NCBI RefSeq assembly: GCF_026167525.1
Contig: NZ_CP110679.1
Coordinates: forward strand, 1,116,001 to 1,180,000
From: Sphingomonas sp. M1-B02
GTDB lineage: Bacteria > Pseudomonadota > Alphaproteobacteria > Sphingomonadales > Sphingomonadaceae
Direction of reading: 5' to 3'
Length of the DNA stretch: 64,000 bases
Every line of letters begins with the position of its first letter. Positions within the stretch are counted from its first letter, which is position 1. A program made the position numbers and the translations under genes. Positions 34,309 through 43,053 of this stretch are shown one piece after another. Below the pieces are notes generated by a model. The model searched no databases, was not told the DNA's origin, and saw only the letters and a list, made by a program, of their open reading frames with translations.

Positions 34309-34542
34309 ATGGCCAGCGTATACCTCCCCAATGTAGGCATGGGGATTTCGGAAGCCACCATCGTAAAATGGCTGAAGGCCGTGGGCGACCGTGTGGAAGC
34401 AGGTGAGGCAGTAGCCGAAATCGAGACTGCGAAATCGACCGTGGAAGTCGAGGCGCCGGTCAGCGGCACGCTCTCGCAGATCCATTTCGAGGAAGATAGC
34501 GAAGTCGAGGTCGGAATCGAGATCGCGACGATTGAGGAATAA
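34309..34542 (+). CDS. Free-standing lipoyl/biotinyl carrier domain protein
   Basis: 77-residue protein that is nothing but a lipoyl domain: VYLPNVGMGISEATIVKWLKAVGDRVEAGEAVAEIETAKSTVEVEAP split over the two hairpins, with the modified Lys at 42 in ETAKSTVEV. In 2-oxo acid dehydrogenases this domain is the N-terminus of E2 and shuttles the acyl group from E1. Here it is followed at once by E1alpha and E1beta genes, but no E2 catalytic (CoA acyltransferase) or E3 gene is in the window. GGAG/GTCTC lies ahead of the start. It must pair with an E2 core elsewhere, or hand its acyl group to something else. Confidence 0.88.
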   Translation: MASVYLPNVGMGISEATIVKWLKAVGDRVEAGEAVAEIETAKSTVEVEAPVSGTLSQIHFEEDSEVEVGIEIATIEE

Positions 34543-34546
34543 AGCC

Positions 34547-35527
34547 ATGCCGCTCGACCGTGTCCAGCAGCTCGAACTCTTCACGCGAATGGTGCGCATC
34601 CGCAAGTTTGAGGAAGCGATTATCGCCCATAATCCAGTGGGGCATCTCAGCATTGGTCAGGAAGGCGCGATCGTCGGCGCGTGCATGGCGTTGCGCGAAG
34701 AGGATTACGTCACCGGCACGCATCGATCGCACGGCCATCCGATCGGAAAGGGCGCTGACATATTGCCGCTGATGGCGGAGATTTTTGGTAAGCAGACCGG
34801 CATCTGCAAGGGGCTTGGCGGATCAATGCACCTGACCGACACCAGCAAGGGGCTGATCTGCGAATCGGCGATCGTCGGTGGCGGCTTCCCCCTCGCGACC
34901 GGCGCGGGGCTCAGCATCAAGGTGCGCAAGACCGACCAGGTCAGCCTGTGCTTCTTTGGTGACGGCGCGACCAACCAGGGCACCTTCCACGAGAGCATCA
35001 ACATGGCGGCGATCTGGAAGCTGCCGGTGATCTATTTCTGCGAAAACAACGGCTATGCGGTCACCACCTCGGTGGAAAAATCGCACGGCCAGCCTGACAT
35101 CGCGCGCCGCGCCGACGGCTATGGCATTCCGGGCATAATCGTCGACGGCCAAGACGCCGAAGCTGTCTATGAGGTGACGCAAACTGCGGTTAACCGCGCC
35201 CGCGCCGGCGAGGGCCCGACCCTGATTGAAGCCAAGACCTATCGCTTCGACGAGCATTCGAACCGGCTCGCCATCCCGATCCGATATCGCAGCGATGAGG
35301 AGATTTCGCACCACCGGACGAACCGCGATCCGATCATACTCTACCGCGACATTCTGGACGAGCGCGGGCTGCTCGCCGAGGCGCAAGCCGTCGAAGTGGC
35401 GGTGACGCAGTTGATGGAAGAGGCGGTCCAGTTCGCCAAGGACAGTCGCGAGCCCGATATGCAGGATCTGATCGACAATATGTACAGCAATCCCATCCAC
35501 TTCCCCGCCGATGCAGGATTCGCCTGA
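34547..35527 (+). CDS. 2-oxo acid / acetoin dehydrogenase E1 alpha subunit
   Basis: ThDP-dependent E1 alpha (326 aa). It has RTHRSHGHPIGKG-type text (GTHRSHGHPIGKGAD), CKGLGGSMHLTD and the ThDP motif FFGDGATNQGTFHESINMAAIWKLPVI ending in CENNGYA. The start at 34547 has GAGGAA upstream. The partner E1beta overlaps by TGATG, and the lipoyl protein is immediately upstream. Overall it looks most like acetoin dehydrogenase / pyruvate dehydrogenase E1 alpha of the PDHB type. It would decarboxylate a 2-oxo acid or cleave an alpha-hydroxyketone. The latter would suit a product of the ThDP carboligase at 28964; that link is speculative. Confidence 0.92.
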   Translation: MPLDRVQQLELFTRMVRIRKFEEAIIAHNPVGHLSIGQEGAIVGACMALREEDYVTGTHRSHGHPIGKGADILPLMAEIFGKQTGICKGLGGSMHLTDTSKGLICESAIVGGGFPLATGAGLSIKVRKTDQVSLCFFGDGATNQGTFHESINMAAIWKLPVIYFCENNGYAVTTSVEKSHGQPDIARRADGYGIPGIIVDGQDAEAVYEVTQTAVNRARAGEGPTLIEAKTYRFDEHSNRLAIPIRYRSDEEISHHRTNRDPIILYRDILDERGLLAEAQAVEVAVTQLMEEAVQFAKDSREPDMQDLIDNMYSNPIHFPADAGFA

Positions 35528-36507
35528 TGTCGGAGCTGCGCAATTCGACACAGAAGCTTTCCTATCTCCAGGCGATTGTGGAGGCGCAGCGCGAGGAAAT
35601 GCGCCGCGACGAGCGTGTCATCCTGATTGGCGAGGATATCGCCGTCTATGGCGCACAGACTTTGTTCGACGAATTCGACGAAAACCGGCTGTGGAACACG
35701 CCGATATCGGAGGGCAGTTTTACCGGCGTGGGCGTCGGCGCAGCGCTTACGGGGCTCCGGCCGATCGTCGATCTGACGATCGCGAGCTTCGCCTATCTAG
35801 CTTCGGACCAGATCATCAACCAGGCGGCCAAGTTGCGCTTCATGACCGGCGGGCAGCTGCGCGTGCCCCTCGTGGTCCGGCTCAGCACCTTCTACAACAA
35901 TCGCACCGCTGCGCAGCATGCCGACCGGCCCTACCCGCTCTTCATGAACACTCCCGGCCTGAAGGTCATCGCGCCTGCGACCGCGAGCGACATGAAAGGG
36001 TTGCTCAAGTCAGCGATCCGCGACGACGACCCCGTGATCGTTTTCGAAGATATCAACCTGTGGGGGAAGAAGGAAGAGGTTCCGGTTGATCCCGATTTCC
36101 TGATCCCGATCGGCAAGGCCCACGTGAAACGCGCTGGATCGGACGTGACGATCGTCGGCTTCGCCGGTTCGCTCCCCCCGTCGCTCGCCGCGGCCGAACT
36201 GCTCAGCAAGGAGGGGGTGGACGTCGAAGTGATCGACCTGCGCACGATCGTGCCAATGGACAAGGAGACGATCCTTGCCTCCGTTGCCAAGACGGGGCGC
36301 CTGGTAATCGCCGACAATTCGCACCGAATCGGCAGCATCGCCTCCGAAATCGCGGCAGTGGTAAGCGAGGATGGCTTCGAAAGCCTACGGAAGCCGATCC
36401 AACGCGTCACCACTCCCTCGGTCCACATCCCCTATAATCCGACGGTGGAGAAGCAGCTTTATCCAACGAAGGACAGCATCGCGGCAGCAGTCCGCCGGAT
36501 CCTGTAG
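35527..36507 (+). CDS. 2-oxo acid / acetoin dehydrogenase E1 beta subunit
   Basis: Transketolase-like pyrimidine-binding and C-terminal domains (326 aa). Visible are SYLQAIVEAQREEMRRDERVILIGEDIAVYG, SEGSFTGVGVGAALTGLRPIVDL, GLKVIAPATASDMKGLLKSAI and a C-terminal domain with DVEVIDLRTIVPMDKETI. It completes an alpha2beta2 E1 with the preceding gene. It ends 7 bases from the stop of the convergent GntR gene. No E2 or E3 follows, so the operon ends with E1beta. Confidence 0.93.
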   Translation: MSELRNSTQKLSYLQAIVEAQREEMRRDERVILIGEDIAVYGAQTLFDEFDENRLWNTPISEGSFTGVGVGAALTGLRPIVDLTIASFAYLASDQIINQAAKLRFMTGGQLRVPLVVRLSTFYNNRTAAQHADRPYPLFMNTPGLKVIAPATASDMKGLLKSAIRDDDPVIVFEDINLWGKKEEVPVDPDFLIPIGKAHVKRAGSDVTIVGFAGSLPPSLAAAELLSKEGVDVEVIDLRTIVPMDKETILASVAKTGRLVIADNSHRIGSIASEIAAVVSEDGFESLRKPIQRVTTPSVHIPYNPTVEKQLYPTKDSIAAAVRRIL

Positions 36508-36514
36508 TTCAGAG

Positions 36515-37177
36515 CTAGCTGACCGCCGACAGCGGAACCGCCGCCGGCGCCTGGAGCAGCGTGTGCCGAGCCGAGCGAATATGCGCCGTCATCACGCTTC
36601 CCGCCCAGGCTGCATCGCCAGCCATCAATGCCGCGACCAGTTCGGCATGCTGCGCGGCGCTGCGGCGTAGTTGATCGATCGAATAGCGCCGAAACGTGCT
36701 CAGCTGCAGCGGGACTTCGGTGATCGCACCCAACAGGTCGCGCAGGCGGGGATTGCCGCATGCCTCCAGCACGCCCTTGTGAAAGCGATCGTTGACCGCG
36801 GCGATCGCCTCCACATCGATCGAGCGCTGTTCGACCAATTCCGCCATTTCCTCGGCAAGCGAGTGAAGCTCGGCACGCTGGGTATCGTTGATTCGTTCCG
36901 CGGCAACTTGGGCTGCGAAGCTTTCGAGCAGCACGCGCAACTCGTAAATCTGTTCAATCTCATTCTCGGTAAAGCTTGCGACGAAAGCCCCGCGATTGGG
37001 GATCAAAGTGATCAGACCTTCGGCATCGAGCTGGCGCATCGCTTCGCGCACCGGCGTGCGGCTGAGCCCGGTCGCTTCAGCAAGCTGGCGAGCAGTGATA
37101 TGCGATCCTTGCGCGAAGGTGCCCGCAAGGATTCCCTCGCGAATTGCGCGATATGCGCTTCCCACCGCCTTCGCCAT
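36515..37177 (-). CDS. GntR family regulator with FCD domain, candidate master regulator of the island
   Basis: 220-residue regulator. The winged HTH (about 8-70) reads AYRAIREGILAGTFAQGSHITARQLAEATGLSRTPVREAMRQLDAEGLI. The FCD domain follows, with ELRVLLESFAAQVAA, a NDRFHKGVLEACGN metal-ligand segment and two later His (QHAELVAAL, TAHIRSARH). GGAGGAACA precedes the ATG. It is the only transcription factor inside the 11.9-56 kb island and lies last in the receptor 2 / MFS / SDR operon, 69 bases after the SDR. The repeated ATTGCATGCAAT palindromes have the TTG-N4-CAA form known for FCD-type GntR operators, so I infer that it binds them. Confidence 0.93.
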   Translation of the reverse strand: MAKAVGSAYRAIREGILAGTFAQGSHITARQLAEATGLSRTPVREAMRQLDAEGLITLIPNRGAFVASFTENEIEQIYELRVLLESFAAQVAAERINDTQRAELHSLAEEMAELVEQRSIDVEAIAAVNDRFHKGVLEACGNPRLRDLLGAITEVPLQLSTFRRYSIDQLRRSAAQHAELVAALMAGDAAWAGSVMTAHIRSARHTLLQAPAAVPLSAVS

Positions 37178-37246
37178 TGTTCCTCCGTAATACTTGCCTG
37201 CCCTTGCCTATTACAGACTCGGGCCGAGGTCGAGGCTGGTGACCTT

Positions 37247-38008
37247 TTAGTCCACCCACCAGTCGCTGCGCCCCGGCGGCACGCGATAGGCGCCATCAAT
37301 GCGGAACGTGGTCCCGTTGAACATGCGGTTGTGAATGAGGTGCAGCACAGCCTCGGCAAACTCGCTGGCATGGCCTGGGCGGTTCGGGAACTGGACTTGC
37401 TCCCGAAGCCAATCCACCATTGGCCCCTTCGCATTGGAGAACATCGGCGTTTCATAGATGCCAGGCGCGATCGTGAGCACGCGGATACCATATCGGGCAA
37501 ACTCGCGCGCCAGGGGCAGGGTCATGCCGTCGATCCCGGCCTTGGCCGCGGCATAAGCGGCGGTGCCGATCTGGCCTTCCTGTGCGACGATCGAGGAGGT
37601 GTTGATGATGACGCCGCGCTCGCCCTGATCGTCGGGCTCGGCGGTTATCATCCGTTCAACGGCGGCCTGCGCCAAGATGAAGCTGCCGAGCGTGTTGACA
37701 TCGAGCACACGGCGAAAACCCGCGGCGGTCACCTTGCGCCCCGGCCCCGCCGAGAGGCCGGAGTGGCCGGTGCCTGTGGTATTGAGGATCGCGCGAAGCG
37801 TCCCGATCTCTCGCGCCAGCGCGTCGAACGCAAGCTCAACGGCTTTCTCGTCCGAGACATCCGCCTCGGCAAAGGCACCGTCCCAGGCGCCCGGTTTCAC
37901 ATCGAGCACGCCGACCCTTGCCCCGGCTTCGCGCAGCGCGACTGCGGTAGCGTGGCCCAGGCCCGAGCCGCCGCCGGCGACGATGACGCCGCTGCCTTCG
38001 ATCTTCAT
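37247..38008 (-). CDS. Short-chain dehydrogenase, 3-hydroxyacyl-CoA dehydrogenase type 2-like
   Basis: SDR of 253 aa. It has VIVAGGGSGLGHATAVAL (cofactor loop, GGGSGLG), an Asp in VGVLDVKPG (NAD preference), NTSSIVAQEGQIG with the catalytic Ser, and YAAAKAGIDGMTLPLARE with Tyr and Lys. The C-terminal APGIYETPMF and NRMFNGTTFRIDGAYR match type 2 3-hydroxyacyl-CoA dehydrogenases (HSD10-like), which take CoA esters of branched chains and steroids. Its start overlaps the MFS stop by ATGA. It would perform the third step of beta-oxidation for an island intermediate. Confidence 0.88.
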   Translation of the reverse strand: MKIEGSGVIVAGGGSGLGHATAVALREAGARVGVLDVKPGAWDGAFAEADVSDEKAVELAFDALAREIGTLRAILNTTGTGHSGLSAGPGRKVTAAGFRRVLDVNTLGSFILAQAAVERMITAEPDDQGERGVIINTSSIVAQEGQIGTAAYAAAKAGIDGMTLPLAREFARYGIRVLTIAPGIYETPMFSNAKGPMVDWLREQVQFPNRPGHASEFAEAVLHLIHNRMFNGTTFRIDGAYRVPPGRSDWWVD

Positions 38009-39333
38009 GGAGTCGTCCCCTCGACTGCGGCAACGTCGGCGGCGATGCGGCGGCTGGCCAACCAGTAGAGCAATGTCGAGAGAAGCCCCATTAGACAGCC
38101 GAGCAGAATTCCGGCGCGCAACCCCTCCCCTGCCCCCAGGCTTGGCGCAAGGGCATCGCTAACCGCACCGATCAGCAGCGGCCCCATGCTCAGGCCGACT
38201 GCGCTGTTGAGGAACAAGGCGACCGCCAGCGCCGTCGCTTTCGCATGCGGGCCGGCGAGGCGCTGCATCGCCAGCGTGCCGGGCCCATACCAGAGGCTGG
38301 TGCAGAAAGCGGCGGCGGTGAAGATGACGAGCGACGCCGCGGCGCTGGGAACTGCGAACATCGCGATATAGCTGAACGTGCCGAACAGCGAGCCTGCGGC
38401 CGGAATCTGCGCTAGCGCGCGAATGTTGGCCGTGCCCATCCGGTCGCCCAGCCGTCCGCCGACCAAAGCACCGAGCGTCCCGCCGGCCGCACCGAACAAT
38501 CCAAGACCGAGACCGATCACGCCGAGCGGAGTCTGGCCGATCGAGTCGCCAATCTGGGTCAGTTCGTCGAGATGGTTGCGGAGATAATAAGAGCCGGCAA
38601 ACGCCATCGCGCCGTAATTGCAAAAGCTGAGTAGCGCCGAGCCGAGCGCGATAAGCATGAAGGTGCGGCGCGACAGGAGCATCTTCATCGCCGCGGGAAG
38701 CGAAGGTACTATTTCGTTGTTCGGCACCGTCTTATGACCCGGATCACGCAGCGTGAGAAGGACGACCAGGCCGATCACCACGCCCGGCAGCCCGGCGCAG
38801 ACCATCGTCCAGCGCCAGCCGATCATCCCCTCCAGCATGCCGCCGCCAATCAGGCCCACCGCGGCGCCCACCGGCGCTCCGATGGCAAAGATTGCGAGCG
38901 CACCGGATCGCTTATGAGGCGGAAAACGGTCGGCGATCAGCGATTGCGAGGGCGGCGCGCCGCCTGCCTCGCCGATGCCGACGCCCAGCCGCAGCAGGAG
39001 CATCTGGACGAAGCTGCCCGCAAGTGCAGTGGCAGCCGTGAAGGCGCTCCAGACCAGAATAGCGGCACCGACGACATGCACGCGATTCGACCGATCGGCG
39101 AAGCGCGCGATAGGCAGCGCGGCGACACTGTAGAGCAACGCGAAGGAAAGGCCGCTCAGCGCGCCGAGCTGCCAATCGGCGAGGCCTAAGTCGCGCTTGA
39201 TCGGTTCCGCCAGGATATTGATGATCTGGCGATCGAGAAGGTTGAGCGCGAAGCCGATGGTCAGCACGCCGACCATCCACCCCGCGCTCGCGTTTATACG
39301 TTGCTCCCGCGTAGCCGACCCAGCGGGATCCAC
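38005..39333 (-). CDS. MFS transporter, paralog 3 of 3
   Basis: Inner membrane carrier (about 442 aa, 12 predicted helices). It has GFALNLLDRQIINILAEPIKRDLGL, GVGIGEAGGAPPSQSLIADRF and PPHKRSGALAIFAIGAPVG, the same scaffold as the proteins at 17024 and 30909 but more diverged. The frame is open far upstream, but translation must begin near the receptor stop (39342). A GTG at 39333 is the best candidate although the ribosome site is weak, so translational coupling is likely. It lies between receptor 2 and an SDR in one operon and is the natural inner membrane partner of that receptor. Confidence 0.88.
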   Translation of the reverse strand: MDPAGSATREQRINASAGWMVGVLTIGFALNLLDRQIINILAEPIKRDLGLADWQLGALSGLSFALLYSVAALPIARFADRSNRVHVVGAAILVWSAFTAATALAGSFVQMLLLRLGVGIGEAGGAPPSQSLIADRFPPHKRSGALAIFAIGAPVGAAVGLIGGGMLEGMIGWRWTMVCAGLPGVVIGLVVLLTLRDPGHKTVPNNEIVPSLPAAMKMLLSRRTFMLIALGSALLSFCNYGAMAFAGSYYLRNHLDELTQIGDSIGQTPLGVIGLGLGLFGAAGGTLGALVGGRLGDRMGTANIRALAQIPAAGSLFGTFSYIAMFAVPSAAASLVIFTAAAFCTSLWYGPGTLAMQRLAGPHAKATALAVALFLNSAVGLSMGPLLIGAVSDALAPSLGAGEGLRAGILLGCLMGLLSTLLYWLASRRIAADVAAVEGTTP

Positions 39334-39341
39334 CTTTTGGC

Positions 39342-41756
39342 TCAATTGAACGCGAAGCTGAGCTTCACGCCCACCGTCCGCTGCGAATCCAGCGCCGGGA
39401 TGTTCGAGTAACCGATCGTCGAGAGCGGCGTGGAGTTGTTTGCGCCCGAATCCAGCGGCGTGCGAAATATACCCCCGACGAAGTGCTGGTCGAACAGGTT
39501 CCGGGCGAAAACCGCCAGCGTCCAGCTCTCGTCCACGGCGCCGATGCTCAACTGCCCGTTGACCAGGCCATAGCCGGGATTGACGCTGTTGGGATCGGCG
39601 ACGACGCCATAGCTGCTGCTGCGATAGTTCCACGAAGCATGCGCGTTTAACGTCAGGTCGCCGCCCAGGGTTGCGTCGTAATCGGCAGTGACGCCGCCGG
39701 TCCATTCAGGCGAATAGATGAGCGGATAGCCCGCCGCATTAAACTGCGGAGGCGTCCCCGCCGGGAGCCCCGGCTGCACATAGTTGCACTGCCCGGGTGT
39801 CGTCGCCGGATTGGCGTAGAGATCATAGCATTGCACCGCGAATTCTGTGAACTCGGTGGGGATATAGGCAATGTTGCCGGAGAGCGTGAAGCCAGGGGCC
39901 ACGCGCCAAGACATGTCCGCCTCCACGCCCCGGGTGCGCAGACCGCCGGCGTTGGTGGTGGTGTAATAGAAGATGGGGGCGACGCCGACGCGCTGCTGGC
40001 CCTGGAAATCCTCGTAATCGACTTGGAATGCATTGAGATTGAATGTGAGGGCGCGATCGAAGAGCTGCGCCTTGAGGCCGATTTCATAAGAGGTCGAAAG
40101 CTCCGGACGCAGCGCGAGCTGCGGCTGGTTCGCCGGATGCGAGACCATCGGCCCCTTATACCCCGTGGCATAGGTGGCATAGACGTTGACGTCGGAGGTG
40201 ATGTCGAACTTCACCGTGCCCTTATAAGTGAATTTGCTCGCCTTGACCCGCGTATCGCCTGAAGTGAGCGGGAGCGCCAAAGCGTGGCAGCTCCCGCCCG
40301 AGGCGTAGGCCGCGCGGCAAAGCCAGGGCTCATCGAAATAATCGACCCGCTGGCGCACGATATCGTTGGTGTAGCGGCCGCCCGCGATCAGCGTGAGCCC
40401 CGGCGTCACCTCGGCTTCGAGCTGGCCGAAGACCGCCCAGCTGTTGATCTTGGCCTTCACCCACGAGCCATAGCCCTGATTGGCAAAGGGCCCGATCGCG
40501 TTGAACGAGACAAGGATCGGCGAACTCTCGGGCAGCGCATTCTGTGTGCCGCCGTTCGAGCCGCGCTGGAACGGTCGCGCGTCGTAATAGAAGCCGCCCA
40601 GCGTGTAATTCAGGATGCCGGCGTCGCCATTGATGCGTAATTCCTGGGTGAACTGCGTACCCCCAGAGACATTCTCATTGCGCGAATATACCCGGCGGGG
40701 CGTGGCGTCGGTATCGAGACTAATCGGCTGATAAAGATCGCGATACGCGGTGATCGCAGTGAGCGTCGCACCGCCGAGATCGTAATCGACCCGACCCTGC
40801 AGCGAGTAAGCCTTTTGCTCGGTGGCGCTCAGACCGTCGGTCGCTACCTCGAGATTTTGAGGTCCTGGCACTAGACCGTAGGGGGCGTTGACCGCGCATG
40901 GCCTGAAGCTGCCGAAGCCGCTGCCACAATTGCGCAGCGTCCACAGCCCATTCGCATTGTCGGTTAGGTATCGATACTCGCCCTGGAGCAGGACACTCAA
41001 CGCGGAGGTCGGCTCCCACAATAGCTTGGCCCGCAGTGAATAGCGCTCATAACCCCAATGGTCCTCGCCGCTGAACAGATCCTTCACGAAGCCATCGCGA
41101 CGCTGCACCCCGCCCGCGACGCGCAGCGCCAGCGCATCCCCCAGCGGCAAGTTGACGACGGACTGCGCGTTCACTTCGTTCTTGGTGCCGTAGGAAAATG
41201 AGCCCCTGAGCGAATATTGGCCAAGCTTCGGGTTGGCGGTGATGATATGGATTACGCCTGCGGAGCTGTTCTTGCCGAACAGGGTGCCCTGGGGGCCCTT
41301 GAGAACTTCGATGCGCTCGATATCGGTGAGCGATTGATAGCTGGGACCGGCGAACGACACTTCTGGCAGACCCTGGATCACGTCGTCGATCACGAGCGCA
41401 ACCGATTGCTCGGATGACATGAGCAACGATTGCGTGCCTACGCCGCGAACGTTGAAGCCGCCGCCGAAATTGGCGTTATAATTGACACCTGGAGACAGGA
41501 ACTGGACGTCGGCGATGGTAGTGAAATTGCTCTTTTCGAGTCCTTCCGAGCTGATCACCGAGATGGCGATCGGCACATCCTGCAGGGCCTGTTCACGACG
41601 TTGGGCAGTGACGATGATTTCGCCATCGGCCCGCTCCGGTTCCTGTGCAGCCTCCGCAGCATCAGGTGCGGCCGGAGCATCCTGAGCACGAGCGGAGTGC
41701 ACCAGGCCGAAGAGGCTCGTGGTGACGAGAAGCGCGCGAACACCGAGCAATTTCAT
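39342..41756 (-). CDS. TonB-dependent outer membrane receptor 2
   Basis: Outer membrane transporter (804 aa). The signal peptide is MKLLGVRALLVTTSLFGLVH ending SARAQDA. GEIIVTAQRREQALQDVPIAI forms the TonB box and plug start; the plug contains FNVRGVGTQSLLMSSEQSVALVIDDV and ERIEVLKGPQGTLFGKNSSAG. The barrel follows. The last residue is Asn after SFAFN rather than the usual terminal Phe, a small oddity. GGGGAGGA precedes the ATG at 41756. It heads the receptor-MFS-SDR-GntR operon and diverges from a GlcG-like gene. It belongs to the group often found beside MFS carriers and catabolic genes in sphingomonads. Confidence 0.93.
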   Translation of the reverse strand: MKLLGVRALLVTTSLFGLVHSARAQDAPAAPDAAEAAQEPERADGEIIVTAQRREQALQDVPIAISVISSEGLEKSNFTTIADVQFLSPGVNYNANFGGGFNVRGVGTQSLLMSSEQSVALVIDDVIQGLPEVSFAGPSYQSLTDIERIEVLKGPQGTLFGKNSSAGVIHIITANPKLGQYSLRGSFSYGTKNEVNAQSVVNLPLGDALALRVAGGVQRRDGFVKDLFSGEDHWGYERYSLRAKLLWEPTSALSVLLQGEYRYLTDNANGLWTLRNCGSGFGSFRPCAVNAPYGLVPGPQNLEVATDGLSATEQKAYSLQGRVDYDLGGATLTAITAYRDLYQPISLDTDATPRRVYSRNENVSGGTQFTQELRINGDAGILNYTLGGFYYDARPFQRGSNGGTQNALPESSPILVSFNAIGPFANQGYGSWVKAKINSWAVFGQLEAEVTPGLTLIAGGRYTNDIVRQRVDYFDEPWLCRAAYASGGSCHALALPLTSGDTRVKASKFTYKGTVKFDITSDVNVYATYATGYKGPMVSHPANQPQLALRPELSTSYEIGLKAQLFDRALTFNLNAFQVDYEDFQGQQRVGVAPIFYYTTTNAGGLRTRGVEADMSWRVAPGFTLSGNIAYIPTEFTEFAVQCYDLYANPATTPGQCNYVQPGLPAGTPPQFNAAGYPLIYSPEWTGGVTADYDATLGGDLTLNAHASWNYRSSSYGVVADPNSVNPGYGLVNGQLSIGAVDESWTLAVFARNLFDQHFVGGIFRTPLDSGANNSTPLSTIGYSNIPALDSQRTVGVKLSFAFN

Positions 41757-41832
41757 TATATCCTCCCCAGTCCTGTGTGCCGCGGCCATTGCTATGCTCT
41801 CGGCTTATTCCATATGCATAGACATGGCCTGA

Positions 41833-41907
41833 GTTGGATGCAATAGTAGTTCGTGACGCCGCCATTACGCATGATTTGATGCTATTTTTAGCATTTATGT
41901 ATGCAAG
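41833..41907. promoter_or_regulatory. Island operator pair
   Basis: GTTGGATGCAAT (41833-41844, 10 of 12) and TATGTATGCAAG (41896-41907, 8 of 12) lie between receptor 2 (start 41756) and the GlcG-like gene (start 41925), one near each start. Because the GntR gene is last in the receptor 2 operon, these sites would also give autoregulation. Confidence 0.6.
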
Positions 41908-41924
41908 TCTAGAAGGAGAGAAGG

Positions 41925-42347
41925 ATGTCTAACTCTGTGTCCCGGCTGTCGATCACACAATCGGCGGCGGACAAGCTGATCGAAGCAGCGACCTCGAAGG
42001 CGCTGGAGATCGGCGTCAACATGGTGATCGTGGTGGTGGACGAATCGGGTGCTCTGAAGGCGTTGCGCCGCATGGACGGCGCGCCGCTGCTGTCGATCGA
42101 GATCGCGACCAACAAGGCCTATACCTCGGCAGCCTATGGCTTCCCGACGCATGGCTGGTTCGAGTTCATCAAGAACGACCCGCCTTTGCTCCACGGCATC
42201 GTCCATACGCCGCGCCTGGTGGTGTTCGGCGGCGGCTATCCGGTGACCGAAGACGGCCAGACGATCGGCGGCATCGGCATCAGTGGCGGGCACTACGAGC
42301 AAGATATGGTCGTGGCCGAAGCGGCGCTGGCGGCGCTTGCCGGCTGA
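41925..42347 (+). CDS. GlcG/HbpS family heme-binding-like protein
   Basis: 140-residue protein with the GlcG fold: LSITQSAADKLIEAATSKALEIGVNMVIVVVDESG, ALRRMDGAPLLSIEIATNKAYTSA, and the glycine-rich end PVTEDGQTIGGIGISGGHYEQD then AALAALAG. Members occur in many catabolic operons (glycolate, propanediol, aromatic degradation) with no agreed function; some bind heme or corrinoids. No signal peptide, so it is cytoplasmic. AAGGAGAGAAGG lies directly before the start. It diverges from receptor 2 and is followed at once by an SDR. Confidence 0.85.
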   Translation: MSNSVSRLSITQSAADKLIEAATSKALEIGVNMVIVVVDESGALKALRRMDGAPLLSIEIATNKAYTSAAYGFPTHGWFEFIKNDPPLLHGIVHTPRLVVFGGGYPVTEDGQTIGGIGISGGHYEQDMVVAEAALAALAG

Positions 42348-42348
42348 G

Positions 42349-43053
42349 TTGCGGAGCGCGATCGTAACCGGCGCGGGCGCAGGGATAGGCCGCGCCGTTG
42401 CGCTCGCGCTTGCTGCACGCGACTGGCGCGTGCTGCTCTGCGATATCGATGGCGACGCTGCGGCACGGGCCGCGGCGGACGCCGGGGGGGCTGCAAGTCC
42501 GGTGACCGCGGACATCACCGATGACCACGCGCTTGCCGCGCTGATTGCATCCGCTGACTCGTTGACGGCGGTCGTGCATTGCGCGGCGCTCTTTCCCCGC
42601 ATCAGCCTGGCGGACACCCGTATCGGCGATTTCGATCGCGTGATGGCCGTCAATCTGCGCGCCGCGGTGCAGCTGACATTGCATGCCGCCCGGGCGATGT
42701 GCAGCAACGGATCGGTGGTCTTTCTGACGTCCGGAAGCGGATTGCTCGCGTCCGCGGTCGATCCGTTCCAGCAAGGGTTCGCGCTCTATGGCGCGTCCAA
42801 GGCGGCGCTCGATCGTTGGGTGGCGGGTGTCGCGCCGGAGCTTGCGGCGGCGGGGATCTTTGCCAGCACGATCACGCCAGGGGCGATCGTCGAAACGCCG
42901 GGGCTGGCGCGCGCAGGCGTGACTCCGACACCCGGCGCGGCCACGATCTCAGCGGAGCGGGTTGCCGAGGCGATCGTACGTCTTGCCGAGGATCGATCGG
43001 GGAGATTCGCGGGGCAGCGGCTTAATGCTGCCGCGTTCGAGGACTGGCGCTAG
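42349..43053 (+). CDS. Short-chain dehydrogenase/reductase
   Basis: SDR of about 234 aa. The cofactor loop is VTGAGAGIGRAVALALAAR, with an Asp in LLCDIDGDA for NAD, a Ser in SVVFLTSGSG and YGASKAALDRWV for the catalytic pair. There is no ATG near the expected start; a TTG at 42349, one base after the GlcG-like stop, gives a normal N-terminus, and earlier in-frame codons inside the previous gene are alternatives. Its stop overlaps the stop of the convergent SDR. The SDR-typical NNAG is changed (VHCAALFP), so it is a divergent member. Confidence 0.8.
   Translation: MRSAIVTGAGAGIGRAVALALAARDWRVLLCDIDGDAAARAAADAGGAASPVTADITDDHALAALIASADSLTAVVHCAALFPRISLADTRIGDFDRVMAVNLRAAVQLTLHAARAMCSNGSVVFLTSGSGLLASAVDPFQQGFALYGASKAALDRWVAGVAPELAAAGIFASTITPGAIVETPGLARAGVTPTPGAATISAERVAEAIVRLAEDRSGRFAGQRLNAAAFEDWR

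Noticed and set aside
42678..42690. ATTGCATGCCG inside an SDR coding region, resembling the island operator
   Set aside because: The right half-site is lost and it lies inside a gene, so it is more likely chance.
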